Assembly (NCBI GenBank): GCA_000403255.2
Contig: KE159596.1
Location: 166,604-230,603, forward strand
DNA from: Lachnospiraceae bacterium 3-1
GTDB taxonomy: Bacteria > Bacillota > Clostridia > Lachnospirales > Lachnospiraceae
Reading direction: 5' to 3'
Length of the DNA stretch: 64,000 bases
The notes below the pieces were generated by a model. The model searched no databases, had not been told where the DNA came from, and was given only the letters and a program-made list of their open reading frames with translations. Below are positions 7,728 to 16,247 of the stretch, one piece after another (position 1 is the first letter of the stretch; the number at the start of each line of letters is the position of its first letter). The translations under genes were made by a program, and so were the position numbers.

Positions 7728-7752
7728 AAAAAGAGAGCCAGAATAGGCTCCC
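7728..7752 (-). terminator. Rho-independent terminator closing the structured region
   Basis: On the minus strand GGGAGCC - TATTCT - GGCTCTC forms a 7-bp stem with one G-U pair and is followed by TTTTT. It separates the structured region from the HNH gene downstream. Confidence 0.75.
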
Positions 7753-8763
7753 TGATATAAGAAAATATTCAGTTGTATGTTTTCGCCATTAGTGCGATTA
7801 TTCAAATCTGTGTAATCGTGATAATAACGTTTCCAAAATGGGAAACACTGATTTTTCCCAACTTGTAGGGAAAAGGTAGAATTTCAGATATGCAGAGTAT
7901 ACATATCCGAATTAGACCATCCTGGACTAATGTATCCATAAATCCACATTAATTTGCAGTTGTACCACCATGGGGCAACCTTTTACACAATTCTGCGAAA
8001 AACTCATCCCTTTATAGGGGTTGGGTTTGTAACCGATGCTATTGGTTTAAGTTTTTCACTTTGAACGGAAATAGGTTTTTCCCATACATAATCAGGTTTT
8101 TACTTTGATTTTCTAAGGTAGCGATTTACTACTTTAGGCTCTGCAATTATCAAAAGTTTTGCTTTCTAAAGCTGCATTTAACGACTTTTGGATTTACTTT
8201 GCTTTCAAGGATGTAAATACTCTTTACTCCCTTTACTATTTTGTATTCAAGGTAACTAATGTTTACCTTACTCCTTCCAATCGGACTAATCGGCAAATAA
8301 CCACATATTTCAAAGGATACAATTATAATGAGCTTTTCTACAAATGGAGAAACCCTCTGCCCTGAAACAGGGTAGCCATTATAATAGAATGTCCGCTATG
8401 GACACAATACAGATCCTTTTATAGGTATGTCGTGAAATACGACACCCCTAATCACATAAGTGTAGAATCGCACTTATTTTGAATATGGGATAGCATTTTG
8501 ATGCCCAATATCCTATCTCCAAAAGGTATCGGTGAAACGCCTACCCCCCCCCCTTTATATTTACACATTATGGTTTTTACTCCGACATTTTTGTCGAAGC
8601 TGTACTTTTTAGTATATGTTGGTTATAAACTTTACAGTGTCCTTTGAAAGCCAGTGTATTATATACAACCTGCGTCCATTTGAACGCAAGATGATTTTTA
8701 CAGCAACATCAAATTTGAAGCGCCTTTTATATTTTCGAGGGGTACAAAAATTTTCGTATCCCC
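7728..8763 (-). ncRNA. Candidate large structured non-coding RNA
   Basis: There is no credible protein gene over about 1 kb. Short perfect hairpins follow one another: 7829-7846, 7853-7874, 7887-7907, 7928-7951, 8008-8019, 8360-8372, 8390-8404, 8428-8444, 8456-8477, 8493-8504, 8583-8596, 8671-8688 and 8739-8763 (stems of 4-7 bp, loops of 3-12). On the minus strand the linkers are purine-rich, and a rho-independent terminator closes the region at 7728-7752. Between 8101 and 8267 four degenerate repeats resembling CCTTGAAAGCAAAGTAAA (minus strand) occur about every 40-55 nt. GTTGTAT near 8665 could pair with ATACAAC near 7775 to close the molecule. The style resembles ornate large RNAs of phages and mobile elements (GOLLD and ROOL are the known examples), but I cannot assign a class. 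The 5' end is unclear: TATAAT at 8659-8664 has only a weak -35. Alternatively it is a long 3' UTR of phd-doc. Confidence 0.55.
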
Positions 8764-8797
8764 TTTAATGGACATGCTAGAATGGCGCGACCACATA

Positions 8798-9175
8798 TCA
8801 CGCTTGGTGTTCCAGAATCCATTTCAACATATCTTCACATCCATTCTCGCCATCTGCTACGCCGAGTATCAGATCATACAACTCTTTTTGTGTATATTCC
8901 AATTCATACCCATTGACTGCAAGAAAAACCAGCATAACATGAACACCAATTCTTTTATTCCCATCTATCATTGCATGATTCTTTACCAATCCATAGCATA
9001 ATCTTGCCGCTTTTGCCTGGATACTTGGATATAATTCATCACCACCGAATGACTGAAACGGACTTTCAAGTGCTGAATCCAACAATCCATTATCCCGAAT
9101 TCCATCACAGCCTCCTATAGATTCTATCAACTGAGCATGGAGCATTAACACCTGTTCCTTTGTCAGACGGATCAT
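8798..9175 (-). CDS. doc: Doc toxin (Fic-fold kinase, death-on-curing family)
   Basis: The protein has 125 residues. The Fic-type motif is NHAMIDGNKRIG near residues 64-75: the catalytic-position His, Asp, Gly-Asn-Lys-Arg are present, and Ala-Met replaces the usual Pro-Phe. Upstream features GGCDGIRDNGLLDSALESP and PSIQAKAARLCYGL are typical of Doc. Doc phosphorylates elongation factor Tu in the characterised system. The ATG overlaps the phd stop by 4 bp, which couples translation. No lesion is visible, so this is one of the few apparently intact modules of the island. Confidence 0.92.
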   Translation of the reverse strand: MIRLTKEQVLMLHAQLIESIGGCDGIRDNGLLDSALESPFQSFGGDELYPSIQAKAARLCYGLVKNHAMIDGNKRIGVHVMLVFLAVNGYELEYTQKELYDLILGVADGENGCEDMLKWILEHQA

Positions 9176-9414
9176 TTTGCCAATACCTCATAAGCCTCTC
9201 TATTCTGTTCAATCAGTCTTTTAGATATATTCATGATATCTTCATCTGATGCAACTGAATCATTCTCAGCCTTGCTAAAATCTATTACAAGATACCTCGG
9301 CACATTATTTTTTAGGATAACAGCAGTACCATGTTCATCAACCAGCCTTGCTACTTTGGAAAAATTCTGGTTTGCTTCTGTAATGGAAACCATTGTATTT
9401 GTATCAATCTTCAT
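9172..9414 (-). CDS. phd: Phd/YefM-family antitoxin
   Basis: The protein has 80 residues. It has the Phd N-terminal fold pattern (VSITEANQNFSKVARLVDEHG, then TAVILKNNVPRYLVIDF) that binds DNA as a dimer, plus an acidic, presumably flexible C-terminus that would block Doc. AAGGAG lies about 10 nt before the ATG. It is first in the operon and probably autorepresses the promoter at 9451-9479. Confidence 0.9.
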   Translation of the reverse strand: MKIDTNTMVSITEANQNFSKVARLVDEHGTAVILKNNVPRYLVIDFSKAENDSVASDEDIMNISKRLIEQNREAYEVLAK

Positions 9415-9450
9415 GATCGAACATCTCCTTAATCACAATATTTTGTTTAT

Positions 9451-9479
9451 ATTATATGCAACTTATAGGATATATTCAA
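9451..9479 (-). promoter_or_regulatory. phd-doc promoter
   Basis: On the minus strand TTGAAT (9474-9479) and TATAAT (9451-9456) are separated by 17 nt, the same hexamers and spacing as the GNAT-module promoter at 6458-6486. The stretch ATATTATATGCAACTTATAG inside it is rich in dyads suitable for Phd binding. Confidence 0.65.
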
Positions 9480-9534
9480 CCTATTTTTTGATTACAGGAA
9501 AGATGTTTTGATTCTGAACATCTTTTTTTCTTAA

Positions 9535-10365
9535 TTAAAACAGATCCTCTATATCAATAAGGTCTAAATCTTTTCCAGTAATGCAAAATAACTCATGATT
9601 ACATTCACCATGAGATTCATTATCTACTTCTATATAATCAGGTTCCTTATAATCACCTGTTTTATAAACCTCAATATCCCGTTTTGGAGTTTCCAAATTT
9701 TTCGGAGACACCACTTTGCATGGGTCATTCTGTCCCACACAATCTATACTTGTCAGGGTAGGTTCTGATAAAACCTGTCTACACAAATCAACCTCCGCAT
9801 CAAAGTTGTTCCTATACTTTTTCGCATCATTACAGTAAGCATTGTATCTTAGCTTGATTGCCCTTCTGTCAAGCTTCTCAACAAAATCTTCACATTCCAC
9901 GGTATCAGAATATTTTTGCGCTTCAGCAATCACAGCATCTTTGTCACAATATCTGCCATATGAATTATTCAGCTTATAGTATGTACCATTTGATCTCCGC
10001 TTTTTATGTCTATACACATATATAAGCTGCATTTTCTCTAATTGCTCCAGGTAACCATTAATAGTCTCTTTCCCATATCCCCACAATGATATCATTTCAT
10101 CTTGTGACATATGCCATTCCTTAGTCTGGTTATTGATTGTACCAATCAGGGAACAGAAGAATGAAAATATATTAAACGGCTTATTTGCGTTTTCAAAGAT
10201 GCTCTGCATCTCCCATTGTTCCAAAACAACAAACTTTTTCTTATCGGAATTTACCTCTAATCCTTTACCAGAAAAAATGTAATTATCATTATCCTGATTT
10301 AGAACCTCTATAATTCCTTTTTCTATAAGCGAATGTACGCCACTTTTAATTCCATCAATTACAGA
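9535..10365 (-). pseudogene. Winged-helix phage/element protein lacking its N-terminus
   Basis: The frame is open from 10365 (just after a TAA) to 9535. The first in-frame start with any support is TTG 10224, which would give 229 residues. The visible domain (CSLIGTINNQTKEWHMSQDE ... ETINGYLEQLEKMQLIYVYR ... NNSYGRYCDKDAV) resembles wHTH proteins of conjugative elements and phages with an N-terminal sensing or replication-initiator role. Coding-like sequence continues upstream of the TTG (GVHSLIEKGIIEVLNQDNDN) without a Met. The first 60 or so residues seem to have been lost at the junction with the next small gene. An active shortened protein is possible. Confidence 0.5.
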
Positions 10366-10395
10366 TTATTTTGATTGTCCTGTAATAGCAATTAT

Positions 10396-10560
10396 TTATT
10401 TTCTTAATGGACACCATTCAGGGCTTCTCTTCGGCAACTCATTTACACTTAATTTCCCCATATCGTCAATTCTGTCTACATGGTCACAATAATAAATCTT
10501 TTTCCCATAATTATACTTCTTCATAAATTCACATTCGGCGCAATTTTGCGTTCTATTCAT
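10396..10560 (-). CDS. Small Cys-rich protein (54 residues)
   Basis: An ATG at 10560 sits 10 nt behind GGAGG and encodes MNRTQNCAECEFMKKYNYGK with further Cys at 25 and 50 (YYCDHVDR, PEWCPLRK). The CxxC ... C ... C spacing suggests a small zinc-binding knuckle. It ends with WCPLRK, much as the next gene upstream carries DCPLRKS, so the two may be diverged relatives. Confidence 0.6.
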   Translation of the reverse strand: MNRTQNCAECEFMKKYNYGKKIYYCDHVDRIDDMGKLSVNELPKRSPEWCPLRK

Positions 10561-10579
10561 ATATCGTTGTCCTCCTGTA

Positions 10580-10909
10580 TTACCATATCATATCTATATA
10601 TTCTGGTTCTGGCACTTTCACTTCAATAAACTTTCCATCTTTATCTGTCAATGATATATTCGTATTCATTTGTATAATATCTTCTGCCTTATGTTCCGTT
10701 TCTCTTCTATTCTGCCATGCTGTGAAAATCTTCATGACACGCTTTCTGATTCTTGATTTTCTTAATGGACAATCAGTTTTCATATCAATCTTCCCTGTAC
10801 GCTTCCTATTCAGCGAACAATAATCATCCATATCTAAATGCCTGCTTACATCTTTCCTGTATATGCAATGGTTACAATTCTTCTTTCTCTTGCCCACATA
10901 AATTTTCAT
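10580..10909 (-). CDS. Cys-rich hypothetical element protein
   Basis: I chose ATG 10909 (AGGAG 8 nt upstream) over 10927. The product is 109 residues: MKIYVGKRKKNCNHCIYRKD, DDYCSLNRKRTGKIDMKTDC and PLRKSRIRKRV. Four Cys in the first half (CxxC ... C ... C) suggest metal binding; the second half is basic then acidic. Typical of phage or conjugative-element accessory proteins; function unknown. Confidence 0.55.
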   Translation of the reverse strand: MKIYVGKRKKNCNHCIYRKDVSRHLDMDDYCSLNRKRTGKIDMKTDCPLRKSRIRKRVMKIFTAWQNRRETEHKAEDIIQMNTNISLTDKDGKFIEVKVPEPEYIDMIW

Positions 10910-10956
10910 GAAATGCACTCCTGTCATTCATTCTCTGAATCTATTCCGTTTTTGGT

Positions 10957-11244
10957 TTATTCATCCTCTATTTTTTCTGTCAATGTCTCGCTTGGGTAAA
11001 ACTTTACTTTTTTATGCTCTGGTACAATACATGTTTCTCCTGTCTTCGGGTTCCTTGCTTCCTTTTCTTTCACGGTTTTCAGTTCAAAGTGCCCTATGCC
11101 GTAGAAATTGACTTTCCTGCCCTCCGATAGATAATCCATAAGCATATCCCAGAATAATTCAACCATTTTTACTGCATCCTTTTTATAAAAGCCGCCTTGC
11201 TCTGCTATCTTGTAGGCAAACTCCTTTTTATTCACTGTTTCCAT
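10957..11244 (-). CDS. HU/IHF-family DNA-binding protein
   Basis: The protein has 95 residues. It shows the HU layout: N-terminal helix pair (KKEFAYKIAEQGGFYKKDAV), EGRKVNFYGIGHFELKTVKE saddle strands, then the ARNPKTGE arm with the conserved Asn-Pro that intercalates DNA, and a final helix TLTEKIEDE. It is slightly diverged from housekeeping HU and sits among phage-type genes, so it is probably the element's own architectural protein. Confidence 0.88.
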   Translation of the reverse strand: METVNKKEFAYKIAEQGGFYKKDAVKMVELFWDMLMDYLSEGRKVNFYGIGHFELKTVKEKEARNPKTGETCIVPEHKKVKFYPSETLTEKIEDE

Positions 11245-11259
11245 ATTATTTTTCTCCCC

Positions 11260-11697
11260 CTATGCCCTTACTGATATTCCCTGGTTTCTTAAATACTGAA
11301 TTGCCAATTGTAATAAGCTGCCATTGTTGATCGTTTCGTCCATCGTGTCATCCCACACACGGGGTTTATGGTTGACAGACAGTCCCCCATGCAATTCACT
11401 GTTCGCCCACCTTGCCACCTGATACCCGGTTGCATTTACATAATCATCCATGGAATCATAATCAATGTATACACATGCCCTTACGCCGCCTTTATCTGGA
11501 TATGCGTCTACTTTTACTGCTGACCGCAGGAATGCTTCAGTCCTTCGGTAGCTGTCCGGTGTCCACCCGGTATAGTAATCATTCAGGTAATAATTTAACG
11601 TCTCATATACCCTTTCCGCTAATTGGTCTACCATATTTTTCATGACTGGCTGTAATGCTTTCTATAACTGGCTCATGTTCTTTATGTGTTTTGCCAT
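11260..11697 (-). pseudogene. HK97 gp10-like phage protein with an early amber codon
   Basis: A strong ribosome site (AAGGAGG) precedes ATG 11697, which gives MAKHIKNMSQL, then TAG at 11664-11662, then KALQPVMKNMVDQLAERVYE in the same frame to 11260. A single GAG-to-TAG change explains it (the family usually has a charged residue there). The downstream ATG at 11643 could rescue 127 residues but has no good ribosome site. The body (YYTGWTPDSYRRTEAFLRSA ... GYQVARWANSELHGG) looks like phage head-tail (gp10/minor capsid) morphogenesis proteins. Confidence 0.6.
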
Positions 11698-11824
11698 TAT
11701 AAGTTGTCCTCCTTGGGTTTTAGATTTTATGATTTTGTTTTTAGAATTCTGTTTTGCTTTTGGGTTCTGTTTTGATTGTTACAATGAAATTGTGGTTTCA
11801 AGTTACTGTAGAATTGGCTGTTAG

Positions 11825-11863
11825 AATGCCCCTGTGAAGCTCTATGTGGCTTATAAGGGCATT
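11825..11863. terminator. Long imperfect hairpin
   Basis: AATGCCC and GGGCATT frame a further stem CTGTGAAGC/GCTTATAAG with one mismatch, about 15 paired bases in all, followed by TTTT on the plus strand. It may be a bidirectional terminator between the phage-type operon and the sequence next to the tRNA. Confidence 0.45.
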
Positions 11864-11912
11864 TTCATGCTGAATGCGGTGAATATTGTTTTGTGGTTTC
11901 AGGCACTAAAAT

Positions 11913-11954
11913 AAGCCCACCATCAATCATATTTCTATAATTGATCATGGACTT
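11913..11954 (-). terminator. Rho-independent terminator after the integrase-like tail
   Basis: On the minus strand AAGTCC ... ATCAAT and ATTGAT ... GGGCTT pair around a 12-nt loop, and ATTTT follows. The stem overlaps the stop codon of the integrase-like frame at 11953-11955. Confidence 0.6.
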
Positions 11955-12075
11955 ATGGTAATGTCCAAATATCCAATTCCACGATGTACAGGATTCTTCC
12001 TTTCTCAGATGCTAATTTGTTCGTACGCTTGTTCTGATTACCTTTTTGATTACCTATCTTCTGAAACCCTTGATT
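11953..12075 (-). pseudogene. Possible C-terminal remnant of a tyrosine integrase
   Basis: An open frame of about 40 codons reads NQGFQKIGNQKGNQNKRTNK and ends DIWTLP just before a terminator. The GNQKGNQNKR tail resembles the C-termini of integrases from Lachnospiraceae elements as I remember them. It begins 17 bp beyond the 3' end of tRNA-Thr and runs away from it. Only the distal tail of an element integrated at this tRNA would have survived. No catalytic residue is present, so this is a tentative call. Confidence 0.35.
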
Positions 12076-12091
12076 TTATAGGATTTTTCAA

Positions 12092-12164
12092 AGCTGCTGA
12101 CGGGAATCGAACCCGTGACCTCCGCACTACCAATGCGACGCTCTACCGACTGAGCCACAGCAGC
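12092..12164 (-). tRNA. tRNA-Thr (anticodon GGT)
   Basis: On the minus strand acceptor GCTGCTG/CAGCAGC, D arm GCTC ... GAGC, anticodon loop TTGGTAG and T arm with GGTTCGATTCC are complete. CCA is not encoded. Its 3' end borders the accessory island, a classic integration site; no second copy of the 3' end was found in the window. Confidence 0.97.
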
Positions 12165-12253
12165 AACTATATTTGACTGTCAGCTATTTTCCTAACCGAC
12201 TTGTCTAATATACTATATTCTCCATATCTTGTCAATATTTTTTACAAATTTTT

Positions 12254-12862
12254 TTATAAAATCTTATAAAATTTTCCTCGAATACGCTGCATGGCATTGT
12301 CAATTGCCTTGGGGTCCTTTTCCATTTTCTCCGCAATCTGTCGATAATTCATCCCACTCAGATAAAACTCCAGGACTTGCTGTTCAAAAACGCTTAAGCT
12401 CTGTCTCACCTTTTCTTGAATTGCCTTGACATTCTCCCGATCAATGAAAAGCTGCTCTGGATTGGCATTCTCAAAAGTTTCCAGCAAATCCAGCAGTGTA
12501 TCCTGACCATCCTCTCCCATAGCTGTACTCAAAGATATGTAACTGTTTAAAGGCTGATGCTTTTTTCTCTGGGAAGCCTCAACTGCATGATAAATCTGTC
12601 TGGTAATACACAAATCAGCAAAACGAAAAAAAGAAGCGTCTTTTTCCTGCCGATAATCCCGAATCGCCTTAAATAGTCCAATCATCCCCTCCTGAATTAA
12701 ATCATCGGTATCCCCGCCAATTAAAAACATGGCATTGGCCCGCTTACGCACAAGATATTTATATTTCTCCATGATATAATCCATAAGCTCTGGCCGTCCG
12801 CTTCTTAATGCTTCAATTAACATTTCATCTGTCCAACTCTGATATTCTATCTTTCTCTGCAC
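12254..12862 (-). CDS. sigH: RNA polymerase sigma factor SigH-like
   Basis: The protein has 202 residues and a GTG start behind GAGG. The region 2 signature (YLVRKRANAMFLIGGDTDDL, IQEGMIGLFKAIRDYR, then FRFADLCITRQIYHAV) is that of Spo0H/SigH, including the core-binding DLIQEG. Region 4.2 is SGMNYRQIAEKMEKDPKAID. SigH drives early sporulation and competence genes in Bacillus. Its place after rlmB matches the conserved Firmicute cluster. Complete and typical in length. Confidence 0.93.
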   Translation of the reverse strand: MQRKIEYQSWTDEMLIEALRSGRPELMDYIMEKYKYLVRKRANAMFLIGGDTDDLIQEGMIGLFKAIRDYRQEKDASFFRFADLCITRQIYHAVEASQRKKHQPLNSYISLSTAMGEDGQDTLLDLLETFENANPEQLFIDRENVKAIQEKVRQSLSVFEQQVLEFYLSGMNYRQIAEKMEKDPKAIDNAMQRIRGKFYKIL

Positions 12863-12924
12863 TTATTTTTCCTCTAAAATTATTTATACTTTTCACCAGA
12901 ATGGATGACACGGGCAATGACAAT

Positions 12925-13662
12925 TTACATCCTCTGCCTTACAATTTCATAAGCCAGCACACCTGCTGCCACGGAAGCATTCAGGGAATCTATATTCCCA
13001 GCCATGGGAATAGCCGCTGTGAAATCACAGTTTTCTTTTACCAGCTTACTGACCCCTTCTCCTTCACTTCCAATTACCAGCCCGATTGCCCCTCGCAAAT
13101 CCAAATCATACATAACGGTTCCGTCCATATCCGCACAGACAAACCACATCCCCTTCTTCTTTAACTCTTTCATTGTATTGGACAGATTGGCTACCTTCGC
13201 CACTGGAGTATAATTGATTGCCCCGGCAGATGTTTTTGCCACGGTAGCCGTCAGTCCCACCGCCCGCCGCTTAGGTATAACCACCCCATGAGCTCCTGCA
13301 AGATTGGCAGTACGAATAATTGCCCCTAAATTATGGGGATCCTCAATATTATCTAAAAACAGCAAAAAGGGCGGTTCTCCCTTCTCCTCTGCTATTTTTA
13401 GCATATCCTCCACTTGTGCATATTCATAAGCCGCCGCAAAAGCAATGACTCCCTGATGCTTCTTCGTCTCTGAAAGCTGATCCAGTCTTTCTTTTGTGAC
13501 AAAGTTTACAATTGTATCATGTTTTCTAGCTTCCCTGGTAATCGTACGCACAGGCCCATCCTGGCAGCCGTCCAATACAAACAGCTTGTCTATGGTTTTA
13601 CCAGAACGAAATGCTTCCAGCACCGCATTCCTTCCCTCAATGGTCAGCTCTTCGTATCTCAT
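12925..13662 (-). CDS. rlmB: 23S rRNA (guanosine-2251-2'-O)-methyltransferase RlmB
   Basis: From ATG 13662 (GGAGGG upstream) the product is 245 residues; the open frame to 13689 is only the overlap with mrnC. A SpoU/TrmH domain is clear: substrate-binding N-domain ([20 protein letters not shown]), then LFLDNIEDPHNLGAIIRTAN with the catalytic Asn and Arg, and the knot motifs GLVIGSEGEGVSKLV and IPMAGNIDSLNASVAAGV. It acts on the ribosomal P-loop. It overlaps mrnC by 26 bp. Confidence 0.95.
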   Translation of the reverse strand: MRYEELTIEGRNAVLEAFRSGKTIDKLFVLDGCQDGPVRTITREARKHDTIVNFVTKERLDQLSETKKHQGVIAFAAAYEYAQVEDMLKIAEEKGEPPFLLFLDNIEDPHNLGAIIRTANLAGAHGVVIPKRRAVGLTATVAKTSAGAINYTPVAKVANLSNTMKELKKKGMWFVCADMDGTVMYDLDLRGAIGLVIGSEGEGVSKLVKENCDFTAAIPMAGNIDSLNASVAAGVLAYEIVRQRM

Positions 13663-14101
13663 CTTTATCCCTCCATGTTTCCATCCCATCCAGCCCCTTT
13701 AAAATCAGCTCCATCATTCGTTCCATCTCATCTTTCAGGTATAGATAACCCATCAATGCCTCAAAGCCTGTGGCTCTGCGGTAATCTGCCACCGTGGAAT
13801 TCTTGGCCATGGTAAATGATTTTGCATTTCTTCCTCGTTTGTATACTGCAAATTCTTCTTCTGTCAATTCTGGCTGCAAAATACCAATCATCTGAGATTG
13901 AGCGTGTGCTTTCACCAACTGGCTGGTCCTTCTGTGAAGGTCGTTCACATGGGCATTCCCTTTTCCAACCATCATGGAGCGAATCACCAAATCATAAATC
14001 CCGTCTCCGATATAGGCCAGCACCAAGGGAGAATACCCTCGGATATCCATCTGGTCTATGCCGAATTTTTCTAAAATATATTCATTTATGCCCTTTTCCA
14101 T
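13637..14101 (-). CDS. mrnC: Mini-ribonuclease III (MrnC)
   Basis: The protein has 154 residues consisting of an RNase III catalytic domain without the double-stranded RNA-binding domain. The conserved [14 protein letters not shown] carries the catalytic acidic residues, and [19 protein letters not shown] follows. In Bacillus the enzyme matures 23S rRNA ends with L3. It overlaps cysS by 16 bp and rlmB by 26 bp, so all three are co-translated. Confidence 0.95.
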   Translation of the reverse strand: MEKGINEYILEKFGIDQMDIRGYSPLVLAYIGDGIYDLVIRSMMVGKGNAHVNDLHRRTSQLVKAHAQSQMIGILQPELTEEEFAVYKRGRNAKSFTMAKNSTVADYRRATGFEALMGYLYLKDEMERMMELILKGLDGMETWRDKDEIRRADH

Positions 14102-15492
14102 TTTACCCCTTCTCTGGTATCCTCCAGGATAATTCCCTGTTCTAAGAGCATCCCGCGGATTTCATCTGCTCTGGCAAAATTTTTCTCTTTTCTGGCTGCC
14201 TGACGTTCCTCGATCAATTTCTCGATTTCCTCATCCAAAATCTCTTCCTTGGCTTCCACAATAATTCCCAGGATGTCGCATAACTGAACAAGTCTCTGAT
14301 AGAGACCCTCTAAAAATTCTCTGGAAGAATCTCCATTGGCCTTTGTATTGGCATATTTGACCAATTCAAACACCGATGAAATCCCATCTGCGGTGTTAAA
14401 ATCATCATCCATAGCGGTTTCAAACTTTGTGACAAATTCCCTGCTTTTTTCCCAGATTTCCTTTTCTTCCTCTGTCATCTCCTCTATGTGGGCATTTTTC
14501 GATAAATGCTTTAAATTCTCTGCCCCATTGCGAATTCTATCCAATCCGTTTTTCGCAGCTTCCATCAATTCTTCACTAAAATTCAGAGGACTTCTATAAT
14601 GAGCGCTTAACATAAAGAAACGCAATACCTGTAAATCATATTTTTCACTAATTTCCCTCACGGTAAAAAAGTTTCCCAGGGATTTGGACATTTTCTTATT
14701 GTCAATATTTAAAAATCCATTGTGAAGCCAATACTTGGCAAAAACCTTCCCATTGCAAGCTTCGCTCTGGGCAATCTCATTTTCATGATGAGGAAAAATC
14801 AAATCTTCTCCTCCTGCATGAATATCAATTTCTTCTCCCAGATATTTTTTAGACATCACAGAACACTCAATATGCCAGCCTGGACGTCCTTGACACCAGG
14901 AAGATTCCCAATAAGGCTCTCCTTCTTTTTTCGGCTTCCACAATACAAAATCCAGGGAATCCTCTTTTTCTTCCCCAGTAACCTTGATTTCTCTATGGCC
15001 AGCCTGCAAATCATCCAGATTCTTATGGGATAATTTTCCATACTCTTTAAATTTCCGGGTACGGAAGTACACAGTCCCATCTCCAGCAGGATAAGCATAG
15101 CCCTTTTCAATCAATGTAGAAATCATCTGAAGCATTCCATCTATTTCTTCTGTTGCCAAAGGATGTGTGGTTGCAGGCTTTACATTCATTGCTGCCATAT
15201 CTTTCTTACACTCTTTAATATAACGCTGGGAGATTTCCTGAGCCGAAACGCCTTCTTCCACTGCCTTTTTGATAATTTTATCATCTACATCTGTAAAATT
15301 AGACACAAAATTCACTTCATACCCTTTGTATTCCATGTAACGTCTTACTGTATCAAACACAATCATCGGCCTTGCATTTCCGATATGGATAAGATTGTAT
15401 ACGGTGGGCCCGCACACATACATTTTTACCTTTCCATCCTCCAAAGGGACAAATTCTTCCTTCTGTCTGCTTAATGTATTGTATACTTTCAT
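14086..15492 (-). CDS. cysS: Cysteinyl-tRNA synthetase
   Basis: The ATG at 15492 follows AGGAGG and gives 468 residues. Class I motifs are present: [12 protein letters not shown] (HIGH-like) near residue 31 and [12 protein letters not shown] (KMSKS) near 268. Zinc-site residues are present too: C28 in [10 protein letters not shown] and Cys/His in the [15 protein letters not shown] and [16 protein letters not shown] segments. It sits between cysE and mrnC, the conserved order. No T-box leader is seen. Confidence 0.97.
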   Translation of the reverse strand: MKVYNTLSRQKEEFVPLEDGKVKMYVCGPTVYNLIHIGNARPMIVFDTVRRYMEYKGYEVNFVSNFTDVDDKIIKKAVEEGVSAQEISQRYIKECKKDMAAMNVKPATTHPLATEEIDGMLQMISTLIEKGYAYPAGDGTVYFRTRKFKEYGKLSHKNLDDLQAGHREIKVTGEEKEDSLDFVLWKPKKEGEPYWESSWCQGRPGWHIECSVMSKKYLGEEIDIHAGGEDLIFPHHENEIAQSEACNGKVFAKYWLHNGFLNIDNKKMSKSLGNFFTVREISEKYDLQVLRFFMLSAHYRSPLNFSEELMEAAKNGLDRIRNGAENLKHLSKNAHIEEMTEEEKEIWEKSREFVTKFETAMDDDFNTADGISSVFELVKYANTKANGDSSREFLEGLYQRLVQLCDILGIIVEAKEEILDEEIEKLIEERQAARKEKNFARADEIRGMLLEQGIILEDTREGVKWKRA

Positions 15493-15515
15493 AAATCCTC
15501 CTGTTTTTCTTTTCT

Positions 15516-16247
15516 TTATGAGAAACAATTATCATCTGTACTGGTTCCCCCATCCGGGTATGTATTGTCCATACTCCACCCGCCTTTTTTCTGTAATTGG
15601 CGGATTTCCTTCTCCAAATCCAGTACCCGGTTGCACAGTGCAGAATTTTCATGTTGTAAAATAGTAATATCTTCCATCACCGGGTCCGGTAAATGAACCT
15701 GGTCCATATCACTTCTGGGCACCTTAATATTGTCCCGTTTTACAATTCTTCCTGGAACCCCAACAACGGTGCAATTAGGTGGGACTTCCTCCAGCACCAC
15801 GCTCCCGGCGCCAATTTTACTATTTTCACCGATGGTAAAAGAGCCAATGATTTTCGCTCCGGCGCTTACCATCACATTGTCGCAAAGGGTAGGATGGCGC
15901 TTGCCTGTTTCTTTTCCTGTACCGCCTAAGGTTACGCCTTGGTAAAGAGTGACATTGTCCCCAATAATCGTAGTTTCTCCAATAATAACACCACTTCCAT
16001 GGTCAATAAAGAATCCTTTTCCTATGACAGCCCCTGGATGAATTTCAATTCCAGTTCTCCTAGCTGCCTTCTGGGAAATCTTTCTTGCCCGGAAATAATG
16101 CCCCTTCAAATACTGTTTGTGAGCCTTTCGGTAGCTGAGCATCACACGAAAAGATGGATATAGCAATACCTCCCATGGAGATTTGATTGCTGGGTCCCGT
16201 TCCCGTATCACCTCAAACTCTTCTTTCACATGCTTTAAAAATCCCAT
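15516..16247 (-). CDS. cysE: Serine O-acetyltransferase
   Basis: The protein has 243 residues: an N-terminal helical part ([20 protein letters not shown]) followed by left-handed beta-helix hexapeptide repeats with [20 protein letters not shown] and the catalytic His-Asp pair, then [15 protein letters not shown]. It makes O-acetylserine, the first committed cysteine step, which fits its place before cysS. The last 60 residues form a short coiled coil ([20 protein letters not shown]) and a low-complexity tail not essential to the fold. Confidence 0.95.
   Translation of the reverse strand: MGFLKHVKEEFEVIRERDPAIKSPWEVLLYPSFRVMLSYRKAHKQYLKGHYFRARKISQKAARRTGIEIHPGAVIGKGFFIDHGSGVIIGETTIIGDNVTLYQGVTLGGTGKETGKRHPTLCDNVMVSAGAKIIGSFTIGENSKIGAGSVVLEEVPPNCTVVGVPGRIVKRDNIKVPRSDMDQVHLPDPVMEDITILQHENSALCNRVLDLEKEIRQLQKKGGWSMDNTYPDGGTSTDDNCFS

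Noticed and set aside
7170..8365. Plus-strand frames of 60-90 codons over the HNH gene and structured region
   Set aside because: No ribosome sites and hydrophobic, T-rich composition typical of antisense shadows.
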